From the NCBI GenBank assembly GCA_046316615.1, contig JBKDAN010000052.1:1-64000 (forward strand): DNA of 64,000 nucleotides, written 5' to 3'. Made by a program: the position numbers and the translations under genes. The notes below the pieces were generated by a model. It made no database searches. It was not told the DNA's origin and saw only the letters and a list, made by a program, of their open reading frames with translations. The stretch comes from BJHL01 sp040378885 (GTDB lineage: Bacteria > Planctomycetota > Phycisphaerae > Phycisphaerales > UBA1924). The first letter of the stretch is position 1; every line of letters begins with the position of its first letter. Of the stretch, positions 7,920 to 16,621 are shown one piece after another.

Positions 7920-9941
7920 ATGGCGTCCGTGGATGCATCACGTTTGCAGGGGTTGTCGGGTCGGGCGTATTACGCGGCTCGCATTGGCGACTTTTGTGCG
8001 CAGCACGATGACACCGTGCTGGCGGCCCTCACCACGTCGTCGGCCTTTGCGATTGAGACAGCACAGCGTGATGCATGGCGGGAGCAGATCGTCGTCATGC
8101 GTGAGGCGCTGATTGGCGTGGACGCGGACGGGCTTGTTGCCTTCGAGTTTGCGGTGCCGCGGATGGGCAAGCGGATTGATGTGCTGGTGGTCGTGCGCGG
8201 CGTGGTGGTGGTGATCGAGTTCAAGGTGGGCGAGCGCGAGTTCACGTCGGATGCGATGAACCAAGTGTGGGACTATGGGCTGGACATGAAGAACTTTCAC
8301 GCCGGCACGCACGCGGCTCCAGTGGTGCCCATTGTGGTGGCGACGCACGCCGTCGCGGCGCGTGTGCACACCGTGATGGAGAGTGACCGCGACGGGGTGA
8401 TGCGGCCGCTGCGGGCCACGCCCACAACGCTCGGCGAGGTGCTCCGCACGGCCGCGGCGTGGTGTGGCGCGCCCGCGCTGGATGTGGAGGCGTGGGCCCG
8501 CTCGGCGTACAAGCCCACGCCCTCGATCATCGAAGCCGCCATGGCGCTCTACGGCGGCCACAAGGTGGAGGAGATTTCGCGGCGCGAAGCGGAGGCGATC
8601 AACCTCACGCAGACATCGGCCACCGTGGAGGCGATCATCGCGGAGGCTCGCGAGCATAAGCACAAAGCCATTTGTTTTGTGACGGGAGTGCCCGGCGCGG
8701 GCAAGACGCTGGTGGGGCTGAACGTCGCAACCACGCACCAAGACAAACAGAGCGAGTTGCACAGTGTTTTCCTGTCGGGCAATGGCCCCTTGGTCAAGAT
8801 TCTCTGTGAAGCGCTGGCGCGGGACAAGGTGGCCCGGGCGGCGAGCGCTGGCAGGGTCGAGAAGATTGGCGCGGTCCGCAGCGAGGTCAAAGCATTCATT
8901 CAGAACGTGCACCACTTTCGCGATGAATGCCTCGTCGATGTGAATCAGCCACCGTGCGACCACGTGGCTGTGTTCGATGAAGCCCAGCGGGCGTGGAATC
9001 TCGATCAGACCGCCAAGTTCATGCAGCAGAAGAAGGGCCGCGCCAACTTCGCGATGTCCGAACCCGCCTTCTTGATCTCGTGCATGGATCGGCACATCGA
9101 CTGGGCCGTGGTGGTGTGCCTTGTGGGAGGCGGGCAGGAGATCAACACAGGCGAAGCCGGCATCGGCGAGTGGCTGCGGGCAATTCGCAGCGACTTTGCG
9201 CATTGGCACGTGCATCTGTCGCCACACCTGACCGACTCGGAGTACGAAGCGGGAACGGCGCTGGCGATGCTGGAAGGCCATGCACACGTCACCACGCACG
9301 AGAGTTTGCATCTCGCGGTGTCGATGCGTTCGTTCAGGGCTGAGCACGTGTCGGGCTGGGTGAAGGCGGTGCTGGATGCCGACCGCACGGCGGCGTTGGC
9401 CGCGTGGGAGAAGATCGCGGCTCGCTATCCGATCGTGCTGACGCGGGATGTGAAAGCCGCGAAGGCGTGGCTGCGCGAGCGGGCCCGCGGCAATGAACGC
9501 TACGGGCTGGTGGTGTCGTCGCAGGCCCAGCGGCTCAAGCCCGAGGCCATCGACGTGCGCGTCGACATTGACCCGGTGCACTGGTTCCTCCATCCCAAGA
9601 CCGATGTGCGGAGCTCGTACTACTTGGAAGACGCGGCGACGGAGTTCCACGTGCAGGGCTTAGAGCTGGATTGGGCGTGCGTGGTGTGGGATGCTGACTT
9701 GCGATTCGCGCCTCCGGGCTGGGAACACTGGGGCTTCCGCGGCGACAAGTGGCAACGCAGCCGCAAGAGCGAACGGCAGGCCCATTTGAAGAACGCGTAC
9801 CGCGTGTTGCTCACGCGGGCGCGGCAAGGCATGGTGCTCGTGGTTCCGGCGGGGGATGTGAATGATCCGACGCGTTCGCCAGCGCTGTATGACGGGACGT
9901 TTGCGTACTTGCGAGAGCTGGGCGTGCCAGTACTGCGGTGA
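7920..9941 (+). CDS. PD-(D/E)XK nuclease - SF1 helicase fusion (DUF2075-like)
   Basis: 673 residues from ATG 7920 (MASVDASRLQGLSGRAYY). The N-terminal 120 residues show a nuclease signature: E76, then RMGKRID with D87, then VVVVIEFKVGE with E100 and K102, the layout of PD-(D/E)XK enzymes. The helicase part has Walker A GVPGAGKT (256-263), Walker B VFDEAQRAW (D353, E354), a glycine-rich GGGQEINTGEAGIGEW segment, EFHVQGLELDWACVVW like motif V of superfamily 1, and YRVLLTRAR like motif VI. It matches my memory of the DUF2075 helicase family, which is often linked to defence or mobile loci. It stands alone between a palindrome-rich gap and a REP-like repeat, which fits an acquired element. The substrate is unknown. 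Confidence 0.8.
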   Translation: MASVDASRLQGLSGRAYYAARIGDFCAQHDDTVLAALTTSSAFAIETAQRDAWREQIVVMREALIGVDADGLVAFEFAVPRMGKRIDVLVVVRGVVVVIEFKVGEREFTSDAMNQVWDYGLDMKNFHAGTHAAPVVPIVVATHAVAARVHTVMESDRDGVMRPLRATPTTLGEVLRTAAAWCGAPALDVEAWARSAYKPTPSIIEAAMALYGGHKVEEISRREAEAINLTQTSATVEAIIAEAREHKHKAICFVTGVPGAGKTLVGLNVATTHQDKQSELHSVFLSGNGPLVKILCEALARDKVARAASAGRVEKIGAVRSEVKAFIQNVHHFRDECLVDVNQPPCDHVAVFDEAQRAWNLDQTAKFMQQKKGRANFAMSEPAFLISCMDRHIDWAVVVCLVGGGQEINTGEAGIGEWLRAIRSDFAHWHVHLSPHLTDSEYEAGTALAMLEGHAHVTTHESLHLAVSMRSFRAEHVSGWVKAVLDADRTAALAAWEKIAARYPIVLTRDVKAAKAWLRERARGNERYGLVVSSQAQRLKPEAIDVRVDIDPVHWFLHPKTDVRSSYYLEDAATEFHVQGLELDWACVVWDADLRFAPPGWEHWGFRGDKWQRSRKSERQAHLKNAYRVLLTRARQGMVLVVPAGDVNDPTRSPALYDGTFAYLRELGVPVLR

Positions 9942-10016
9942 TCTGCGAATTTCCGCGGCGGGCGAGTGTTCAAGGGAGCACGATTCTGCTGCTCGAGTGA
10001 GATGTTGATGGACGTT

Positions 10017-10101
10017 CTTGTGCCCCTCCGGGGCACGAGATTTGGGCGCGTCTCTCCACGGGTTGCGCTCGTGGCTACAGGCCGTGGCCCCTTCGGGGCC
10101 A
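10017..10101. repeat. REP-like triplet of GC-rich hairpins
   Basis: Three hairpins lie in 85 bases. The first pairs CTTGTGCCCC (10017-10026) with GGGGCACGAG (10030-10039), with one G-T wobble and a 3-base loop. The second pairs CCACGGG with CTCGTGG (10056-10074). The third pairs TGGCCCC with GGGGCCA (10085-10101) around TTC. The text between, with GTGGCTACAGGCCGTGG, resembles a dispersed intergenic element I recall from Rhodopirellula-type planctomycetes. Only one copy is in the window, so repetition is not shown here. It lies between two convergent genes. Confidence 0.55.
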
Positions 10102-10133
10102 GGAAAGCTCGGACGGTTGATGCAGCGTGAGGC

Positions 10134-10424
10134 TCAATCCGCGGGAGACTGCTGTTTCTCACAGAGCTCACACACGGAGACTTGCCGCCAACCCGAGCCA
10201 TCGGATACCCACACGTATCCTGCGGCGAGATCAGCGTCGATGCGGACACGGGGGGAATCGCTCGCCGGATCAAGCAGCGTGACGCTCTGTGCGAGCTCCC
10301 GCTTTTGCAGGGGATACTCAAGCACCTGCAGAGTGAGTGCGACCGCCGAGAGTGACACGGCTGCAACGGCAAGCACGCAGGCGAGTCCGGCCAAGACTGT
10401 GGGATGACGAGAGGCTGGTTGCAT
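10134..10424 (-). CDS. Small single-pass membrane protein of unknown function
   Basis: 96 residues. The N-terminus MQPASRHPTVLAGLACVLAV continues into one long hydrophobic helix, followed by a hydrophilic domain with RVRIDADLAAGYVWVSDGSG and a C-terminal CELC pair. It may be an inner-membrane anchored protein facing the periplasm. I do not recognise a family. It converges on the nuclease-helicase gene across the REP-like element. Confidence 0.5.
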   Translation of the reverse strand: MQPASRHPTVLAGLACVLAVAAVSLSAVALTLQVLEYPLQKRELAQSVTLLDPASDSPRVRIDADLAAGYVWVSDGSGWRQVSVCELCEKQQSPAD

Positions 10425-10721
10425 GGTCCATTATGTGGCGTGTGGAGGGCCACTTGACGGGAGAGTCGGGTGGGTCATAGGCTTGTGGTGCATCCAGAGT
10501 GTCAGGACTTGATCCTGACCGGCAACCGAGCTGGGCTCCGGGCTTCGATGAGAAGTTTCAGGGGCAATAACAGTCGCGGTGCCGAGCGTTGTCCGGGAAG
10601 GACAGGCGATGCGGCGGGTTTGGTGTGCGAGGCACACTCGAACTTTGCAAAAAGCCACGGAATCCGCGTGAGATTCCATTCCTTCCCAAACGCACCTCTC
10701 GGTATGCTGTGGAGCAGTCCC
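10425..10721. other. Leader region of the trans-sulfuration gene
   Basis: I see no gene here. The frame of the downstream enzyme is open through it but has no family similarity. It holds a perfect hairpin GTCAGGA-CTTGA-TCCTGAC (10501-10519) and a second inverted repeat GGAATC/GATTCC near 10660-10680. I checked for the conserved cores of SAM-I, SAM-II and SAH riboswitches and did not find them. Confidence 0.4.
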
Positions 10722-12203
10722 ATGGCACGTCGTCGCGTTTCAACTTCGGTTCGTTCCTCCAAGGAGGGGGCAGCATCACTCGCACGTGAGGCAGCGGCGC
10801 ATCGCGCGGAGCCGAGTAAGCGAGGGGGGTTGGTGGCTGGGCGAGCGGGGATTGCGACGGTGGCGATTCGCGGGGGGCGCGGGGCGTGTGGAGCGACGGG
10901 GGCGCTGGTGGCGCCAATTGTGCAAAGCACGACATACTTGCACGAAGCGGTGGGGGAGCACAAGGGGCACACCTACAGCCGGGCGAGCAACCCGACGGTG
11001 AGTGCGCTGGAAGATGCGCTGGCTGCGCTGGAGTCGCGTGACGATTCGCCGGCCTTTGCAACGACATACTCGACGGGCATGGCGGCGATCAGTGCGCTGT
11101 TTTTGAGCGTGCTGCGCGCGGGTGACCATGCGGTGCTGGGGCGCGTGCTGTATGGCGGCACGGTGCGGCTGGTGGAACAGGTGCTGCGGCCGCTGGGCAT
11201 TGACGTGACGTTTGTGGATACGCGCGATGCGGCGAACGTGGAGCGCGCGATCACGGCGAAGACGAAGATCGTGTTCATTGAGACGCCTGCGAACCCGACG
11301 CTGGTGCTGAGCGATGTGGAAGCGATTGCACGCGTGACGCGGGCGAAGGGTGTGCTGCTGGCGGTGGACAACACCTTCCTGACGCCTGTGATTTTGCAGC
11401 CGCTGGAGCTGGGCGCGGATGTGAGCGTGTACTCGACGACGAAGTACATCGAGGGGCACAACGTGACGGTGGGCGGCTCGCTGGTGACGCGCGATTCGAA
11501 GCTGCATGACCGCTTCAAGCTGATTCGCAAGACGGTGGGGAGCATTCAGGCTCCGCTGGATGCGTGGCTGACGCTGAAGGGACTCAAGACGCTGCCTTTG
11601 CGGCTGCGCCAGCACTGCGTGAATGCGCAGCGCGTGGCGGAGTTTCTGGAAAGTCACCCGGCGGTCAAGAGCGTGTGGTATCCGGGGCTGGCGAGCTTTG
11701 CGCAGCATGAGCTGGCACTGAAGCAGCATGCGTGCGCGGATGGTGAGACGCTGCATGGCGGCATCATCGCGTTTGAAGTGCATGGCGGCACCGCCGCGGG
11801 CATCGCGGTGATGAACAGTGTGAAGCTGTGCAGCCTGGCGGAGAATCTGGGCGCGACGGAGACGCTAATCACGCATCCGGTGAGCATGACGCATGGCGAT
11901 GTGCCCAAGGCGCAGCGCGAGGCGACGGGCATTACTGATGGTCTGATTCGACTGAGTGTGGGGCTGGAAGATGCGCGGGACATCATTGCGGACTTGGAGC
12001 AGGCGCTGATGAAGTCTCAGCGCGGCGTGAAGGCGAGTACGGCTCGCGCTCGCGGCGCTGAAGGCAAGATTGTGGAAAGCAAGATCGTGACGGGGACGAG
12101 TGCGAAGAGCACGCGTCGCGGCACGCGCACGCTGACGACGACCACGACGGGTACGACGCGCGGCGCGCGCGTACACACCCTTCCATCTTCCGCCGTCGCT
12201 TGA
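10722..12203 (+). CDS. Trans-sulfuration PLP enzyme (cystathionine gamma-synthase/O-acetylhomoserine type)
   Basis: 493 residues from ATG 10722. The family core runs from GIATVAIRGG (about residue 43) to DLEQALMKS and is about 390 residues, the usual length. Visible landmarks are VAPIVQSTTYLHEAV, TYSRASNPTVSALE, the substrate/PLP region TTYSTGMAAISALF, FIETPANPTL, the Asp in LLAVDNTFLTP and the PLP lysine in VYSTTKYIEGHNVTVGG. The enzyme joins sulfur to homoserine or cleaves cystathionine; which of these cannot be decided. Two oddities stand out: a 42-residue basic N-terminal extension and a 60-residue C-terminal tail rich in Thr, Arg and Gly. Next downstream are the aspartokinase-homoserine dehydrogenase fusion and asd, so methionine synthesis is the likely context. 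Confidence 0.85.
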   Translation: MARRRVSTSVRSSKEGAASLAREAAAHRAEPSKRGGLVAGRAGIATVAIRGGRGACGATGALVAPIVQSTTYLHEAVGEHKGHTYSRASNPTVSALEDALAALESRDDSPAFATTYSTGMAAISALFLSVLRAGDHAVLGRVLYGGTVRLVEQVLRPLGIDVTFVDTRDAANVERAITAKTKIVFIETPANPTLVLSDVEAIARVTRAKGVLLAVDNTFLTPVILQPLELGADVSVYSTTKYIEGHNVTVGGSLVTRDSKLHDRFKLIRKTVGSIQAPLDAWLTLKGLKTLPLRLRQHCVNAQRVAEFLESHPAVKSVWYPGLASFAQHELALKQHACADGETLHGGIIAFEVHGGTAAGIAVMNSVKLCSLAENLGATETLITHPVSMTHGDVPKAQREATGITDGLIRLSVGLEDARDIIADLEQALMKSQRGVKASTARARGAEGKIVESKIVTGTSAKSTRRGTRTLTTTTTGTTRGARVHTLPSSAVA

Positions 12204-12394
12204 TTTGTCCGCGAGACTCGCTCGCGGGCGAGTCTTGAACCTTCTGAAACGAGATTGATGTGTGAACCGCGAACTGCGGCGTGCGTGGTGCGATGTGATT
12301 GCACTCGTTGGCACGACAGCGGCGGATACACCGGACTGCAAGCACAGGTTTTCTCGCGCGGCACCGCTGCGCGCTCATGGAAGTGAGTTGGATC

Positions 12395-14095
12395 ATGTCG
12401 TGTATCGTTCTGAAGTTTGGTTCTTCGATTTTGCCGGATGAGTCGCACCTGCCGCACGCGATTCATGAGATTTATCGCCACGTGCGCGAGGGCAAGAAAG
12501 TTGTGGCGGTGGTGAGCGCGTTTGCGGGCGAGACGGATCGGCTGCTGAGCAAGGCGCGGTCGTTTGGTGAGAGCGTGGATGAACACGCAGTGGCCGCGTT
12601 GGCGGCCACGGGCGAGGCGCATGCGGCAGCGCTGTTGGCGCTCGCGCTGGACCGGGCGGGTGTGCCGGCGAACAGCGTTGATCCAGGCGCGATTGCGCTG
12701 CGGACGCATGGTGCGCCGCTGGATAGCGATCCGATCGCGATTCATACCAGCGCAATTGAACGCCTGCTGGCAGACAAGAGTGTGCTGGTGGTCCCGGGGT
12801 TTATTGGGCGCGACCATTTGAATCGCGCGGCGCTGCTGGGGCGCGGCGGGAGCGACTTCAGCGCGTTGTACATCGCGGCGGCGCTGAAGTGTCCGTGCGT
12901 GCTGCTGAAGGATGTGGATGCGATTTATGACGCGGACCCGGCGAGCAATCACAACGCGCGGCGGTTTGTGCAGGCGAACTACGACGATGTGCTGAAGTTG
13001 CCCGAGGGCATTGTGCAGCACAAGGCGGTGCGCTTTGCGAAGCAGCATGGCGTGAGCGTGCACATTGGCGCGATCGGGCGACCTGTGGGGACGATGATTG
13101 CGGGGCATGCGTCGCAGTTGGGCGCGAGTGTGCGGGACGGCGTGCGGCCGCCCTTGCGTGTTGCGCTGCTGGGGCTGGGCACGGTGGGTCGCGGGGTGTA
13201 TGAGCACGCGTTAAAGCTGCCGCATTTGCTGAGCGTGAGCGCGATTGCGGTGCGAGACGCGAGCAAGCATGATGTACCGACGCGGCTGGTGAATGGCGAT
13301 GTACTGGCAGTTGCGAGCAGCGGAGCAGACATTGTGGTGGAGACGATGGGCGGGCTGCACCCGGCGCGCGAAGCGATTCTTGCTGCGCTTGAGCGCGGAT
13401 CGCACGTTGTGACGGCGAACAAGGCGGTGGTGTCGCGCTATGGCGATGAGTTTGCGGCGGCGAGTGCGCGCAGCGGTGCGAAGCTGTTGTGTGGCGCGGC
13501 GGTGGGCGGCGCGGTGCCGGTGCTGGAGGTTTTGGCAGGGAAGGATGTCGTGCGCGTGGAGGCGGTGATCAACGGGACGACGAACTTCATTCTTGATCGG
13601 CTGCGAGAGGGCGTGCCGTTTGCGCAGGCTGTCGCCAAGGCGCAGGCGGCGGGGTTTGCTGAGGCTGATCCGAGTGCGGACTTGGATGGTGTTGATGCGG
13701 CGCACAAGCTGACGCTGATTGCGCAGCGCGTGCTGGGTGTTGCGTTGACGCTGGATGACATTGATCGCGCGGGGATTCGCGGGCTGGACGTTGCGGATGC
13801 GCAGCAGGCGGCGAGCGAGGGGCGGGCGATTCGGCTCGTTGCTTCGCTGGAGCGTGAAGGGTCGCGCGTGCGGGCGAGCATTGCGCCACAGCGGCTGGAT
13901 GACTCGCACCCGCTTGCGCAGGCCCGCAATGAGCAGAACTGCATTGTCGCGACGCTGGCAAGCGGTGAGGTGCTCACGCTGAAAGGCCGCGGCGCGGGGC
14001 GGTGGCCCACGGCGGAAGCGGTGCTGGGTGACGTGATTGAACTCGCGCACGCAGCGGCGCGCGAGGCTTCAGGGGCGGGGCAACTGGTCAAGTAA
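12395..14095 (+). CDS. Bifunctional aspartokinase-homoserine dehydrogenase without ACT domains
   Basis: 566 residues. Residues 1-255 are an amino-acid-kinase domain: KFGSSIL at the start (the family usual is KFGGTS), VVAVVSAFAGETDRLL, LLGRGGSDFSALYIA and LLKDVDAIYDADP. Residues 260-566 are homoserine dehydrogenase: VALLGLGTVGRGVYE for NAD(P), VVTANKAVVS, INGTTNFILDRL and AEADPSADLDGVDAAHKL. ThrA-type fusions are about 810 residues; here the two regulatory ACT domains between the enzymes are missing. ATG 12395 is chosen because GGAAG lies 11 bases upstream and MSCIVLKFGSS matches the family start; ATG 12377 is the alternative. asd follows after 22 bp, so the block supplies aspartate semialdehyde and homoserine. 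Confidence 0.9.
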   Translation: MSCIVLKFGSSILPDESHLPHAIHEIYRHVREGKKVVAVVSAFAGETDRLLSKARSFGESVDEHAVAALAATGEAHAAALLALALDRAGVPANSVDPGAIALRTHGAPLDSDPIAIHTSAIERLLADKSVLVVPGFIGRDHLNRAALLGRGGSDFSALYIAAALKCPCVLLKDVDAIYDADPASNHNARRFVQANYDDVLKLPEGIVQHKAVRFAKQHGVSVHIGAIGRPVGTMIAGHASQLGASVRDGVRPPLRVALLGLGTVGRGVYEHALKLPHLLSVSAIAVRDASKHDVPTRLVNGDVLAVASSGADIVVETMGGLHPAREAILAALERGSHVVTANKAVVSRYGDEFAAASARSGAKLLCGAAVGGAVPVLEVLAGKDVVRVEAVINGTTNFILDRLREGVPFAQAVAKAQAAGFAEADPSADLDGVDAAHKLTLIAQRVLGVALTLDDIDRAGIRGLDVADAQQAASEGRAIRLVASLEREGSRVRASIAPQRLDDSHPLAQARNEQNCIVATLASGEVLTLKGRGAGRWPTAEAVLGDVIELAHAAAREASGAGQLVK

Positions 14096-14117
14096 GTAAC
14101 TGACGAAAGGACGACAC

Positions 14118-15155
14118 ATGATTCCTCATCATCACACGATTGCTGTGGTTGGAGCGACGGGCGCGGTGGGCCGCGAGGCGCTGGCGATTCTGCAGGAGCG
14201 CGGGCATCCAGCGCACAAGATCATCGCGCTGGCGTCGGCGCGTTCTGCGGGCACTTTTCTGCCATATGGCGAGACGCGACTGGTTGTGCAGGAGCTGACG
14301 CATGATGCGTTCAAGGGCGTGCATGTCGCGCTGTTCTGCGCAAGCAGTGATGTCGCGAAGTTGTATGCGAACGATGCGATCGCGGCGGGTGCGCTGGTGG
14401 TGGACAACTCAAGCGCGTTCCGGGCTGATCCGAAGGTGCCGCTGGTGGTGCCCGAGATCAATGGCGATGCGATCGGCGCGGCGCGGCTGATTGCGAATCC
14501 GAACTGCTCGACGATCATCATGCTGCTTGCGCTACAGCCGCTGCATGAGCGGTTTGGCGTGTCACGCATTGTGGTGTCGACGTATCAGGCGGTGAGCGGC
14601 GCGGGCGCGAGCGCGATGGAAGAGCTGCGCGAGCAGGCGGGCCGCGTGCTGGCGGGCGGCAAGGCCGAGCCGAAGGTGTTCCGCGAGCAGACGGCGTTCA
14701 ACGTGTTCAGTCATAACAGCAGTGTGAATCTGGAAACGGGCCTCAATGGCGAAGAGGCGAAGATGATCAGCGAGAGCCGGAAGATCTGGGGCTTGCCGCA
14801 ACTGCCGGTGAGTCCGACGTGCGTGCGTGTGCCGGTGTTCCGGGCGCACACGCAGGCGATTACGGTGGAGCTGGGGTCGCCGGCGTCGCTGAGCGCGGTG
14901 CGCGCGGCGTATGCGCATGCGGCGGGCGTGCGCGTGATTGATGATCGCGCGGCAAATGAGTTTCCGACGCCGCTCAAGGCGAGCGGACGGGATGAGGTGC
15001 TAGTGGGGCGGCTGCGCGAGGATCCGGGCGAGGTGCCTGGTGCAGCCAAGCGGTTCTGCCTGTTGGTCGCTGGGGACCAGCTTCGCAAGGGGGCTGCGCT
15101 CAACGCGATTCAGATCGCGGATGCAGTCGCGGCGCGGCGGAAGGAGGCTGCGTAG
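14118..15155 (+). CDS. asd: Aspartate-semialdehyde dehydrogenase
   Basis: 345 residues. It reduces aspartyl phosphate to aspartate semialdehyde, the branch metabolite for lysine, threonine and methionine. Evidence: AVVGATGAVGREALAIL for NADP binding at the N-terminus, VDNSSAFR, the active-site cysteine in IANPNCSTIIMLLAL, and the dimer/catalytic stretch VSTYQAVSGAGASAMEEL. A ribosome-binding site GAAAGGA lies just before ATG 14118. The gene follows the aspartokinase-homoserine dehydrogenase fusion by 22 bp and is probably in the same operon, next to the trans-sulfuration enzyme. Confidence 0.97.
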   Translation: MIPHHHTIAVVGATGAVGREALAILQERGHPAHKIIALASARSAGTFLPYGETRLVVQELTHDAFKGVHVALFCASSDVAKLYANDAIAAGALVVDNSSAFRADPKVPLVVPEINGDAIGAARLIANPNCSTIIMLLALQPLHERFGVSRIVVSTYQAVSGAGASAMEELREQAGRVLAGGKAEPKVFREQTAFNVFSHNSSVNLETGLNGEEAKMISESRKIWGLPQLPVSPTCVRVPVFRAHTQAITVELGSPASLSAVRAAYAHAAGVRVIDDRAANEFPTPLKASGRDEVLVGRLREDPGEVPGAAKRFCLLVAGDQLRKGAALNAIQIADAVAARRKEAA

Positions 15156-15175
15156 CGTGGCGGGTACAGTGACTT

Positions 15176-15466
15176 ATGGCCAAGCGTCCTGAACTGAGCA
15201 GTTATCAGCGGAAGATTGTGGACCGGTACTACCAGCACCAGGACACGATCTACGCGACGAAGCTGGCGGAACTGGCGACGGAGATCGCTCTCGCAACGGA
15301 TGCGAAGAAGAGCGACGCGCTGTGGAAGCGCGCGCGTGAGTACATGCTCAAGTGTGGTGGTGACGAAGCGACGGTCGCGAAGATCTGCGATGGACGCGAC
15401 ATGAAGCTGCTTGGGCAGGCGGTGACTGCTGTGGCGGCGGGGAAGCCGGTGCCGAAGTATTTGTAG
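15176..15466 (+). CDS. Conserved-looking small protein, unknown function
   Basis: 96 residues from ATG 15176, 20 bp after asd. The sequence MAKRPELSSYQRKIVDRYYQ continues as mostly helical, charged text with no signal peptide, membrane segment or cysteine pair beyond a single LKCGGDEATVAKICDG patch. Length, start position and normal codon use support a real gene. I do not recognise the family. It may be co-transcribed with asd. Confidence 0.65.
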   Translation: MAKRPELSSYQRKIVDRYYQHQDTIYATKLAELATEIALATDAKKSDALWKRAREYMLKCGGDEATVAKICDGRDMKLLGQAVTAVAAGKPVPKYL

Positions 15467-15482
15467 GGGGTGGGGACGGAGT

Positions 15483-15503
15483 ACAGAGAACAGAGAACGG
15501 AGA
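15483..15503. repeat. Tandem 7-mer ACAGAGA, three units
   Basis: Units are ACAGAGA, ACAGAGA and ACGGAGA, one after the other, in the short gap between convergent genes. A 10-base direct repeat CTGTTGGGTG follows at 15521-15530 and 15537-15546. A different 7-base-period repeat lies between the clpP genes. Confidence 0.6.
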
Positions 15504-15547
15504 ACGCGGGGATACGTTCGCTGTTGGGTGCCTTCACTGTTGGGTGT

Positions 15548-16621
15548 TTATGCAGCCAGTCGCGCGCGTTCGGCTTCGACGGCTTTGGCGGATTCGGGCA
15601 GCGTGAAGGATTCGCGGGTGTCGCACTCAGTGGCGAGCTCGCGGCGAATGTCGTCGAAGCGCTTGTGGATGCGGAGGAAGGCATCGACGATGCGCTCGTC
15701 AAAGTGTGTGCCGCGACTGTCGACGATGATCTTCTTGGCTTCGTCGTGCGTCATGGCGGCTTTGTAGACGCGCTTGCTGGTGAGGGCGTCGTACATGTCG
15801 GCGAGGGCGACGATGCGGGCGCTGAGGGGAATCTGATCGGCGACGAGACCGAACGGATAGCCCTTGCCGTCCCAGCGTTCGTGGTGACTGAGCGTCACTT
15901 GAATGCCCATGTTCATGAGTTCATCATCACCCACGCGACGTCGGATGCTGACGAGCGTGTCGGCGCCGATCACGGGGTGGGTTTCCATGATCTTGCGTTC
16001 GTCAGGCGTAAAGCGACCGGGCTTGAGCAGAATGGCATCGGGAATACCAACCTTGCCGATGTCGTGCATCGACGCGGCGAGCTTGATGCGCTCGATCCAC
16101 GCGGGCGTGATCTCCGCAAACTCTTCGCGCAGAGCTTCAGCGAGCACGCCGCTGTAGCTGCAGATGCGCTCAAGATGGCGACCAGTGTCGGTGTCGCGGT
16201 AGTCGGCAAGTTTGGCGAGACCGAAGATGAGGCCGTTGCGAATGACCAGGCTCTGGCGGCTGCGGCGTTCAACTTCGTGACCGAGCTGCTTGTTCATGCG
16301 CACGAGTACGTTGTCGTACTTGCGAATGACGATGCTGGTGCCCACGAGCGAAAGGCCCAGAAGAACGACGCCGCTGGCGGTGGCCCAGACGATGGCTTCG
16401 TGCGTCAAGGCGTGGGCGGAAGCGGTGTCGCCCGAGGCGCTTTGGCGCAGACCCGCTTCCACACCTTGTTTGGCGGCACCCAGCGTGAGGTAGCCGCCCA
16501 CACCCAGCACACCGGCTTGCAGCACAAGCATCGCGGCGATGAGGCCGCCGCCTTGGCGAAGCGCGAGTTTGCGGGTGATGGCGGTGAAGAGTGACAAGGT
16601 GCATGAAGCATCGGCTCCCAT
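15548..16621 (-). CDS. Membrane-anchored HD-GYP domain protein (putative c-di-GMP phosphodiesterase)
   Basis: About 357 residues from ATG 16621; a TTG eight codons upstream is possible. Two transmembrane helices are visible: GGGLIAAMLVLQAGVLGVGG near residue 25 and WATASGVVLLGLSLVGTSIV near residue 85. A HAMP-like or coiled linker follows, then the HD-GYP domain: ADYRDTDTGRHLERI, ASMHDIGKVGIPDAILLKPG with the HD pair, THPVIGADTL, and HHERWDGKGYPFGL with an intact GYP motif. The family hydrolyses cyclic di-GMP, so this is likely a membrane sensor feeding that signal. It converges on the upstream amino-acid cluster and is followed upstream on the same strand by the lyase gene. Confidence 0.85.
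   Translation of the reverse strand: MGADASCTLSLFTAITRKLALRQGGGLIAAMLVLQAGVLGVGGYLTLGAAKQGVEAGLRQSASGDTASAHALTHEAIVWATASGVVLLGLSLVGTSIVIRKYDNVLVRMNKQLGHEVERRSRQSLVIRNGLIFGLAKLADYRDTDTGRHLERICSYSGVLAEALREEFAEITPAWIERIKLAASMHDIGKVGIPDAILLKPGRFTPDERKIMETHPVIGADTLVSIRRRVGDDELMNMGIQVTLSHHERWDGKGYPFGLVADQIPLSARIVALADMYDALTSKRVYKAAMTHDEAKKIIVDSRGTHFDERIVDAFLRIHKRFDDIRRELATECDTRESFTLPESAKAVEAERARLAA

Noticed and set aside
10425..10721. SAM or SAH riboswitch before the trans-sulfuration gene
   Set aside because: The conserved cores of these riboswitch classes were not found; only small hairpins are present.
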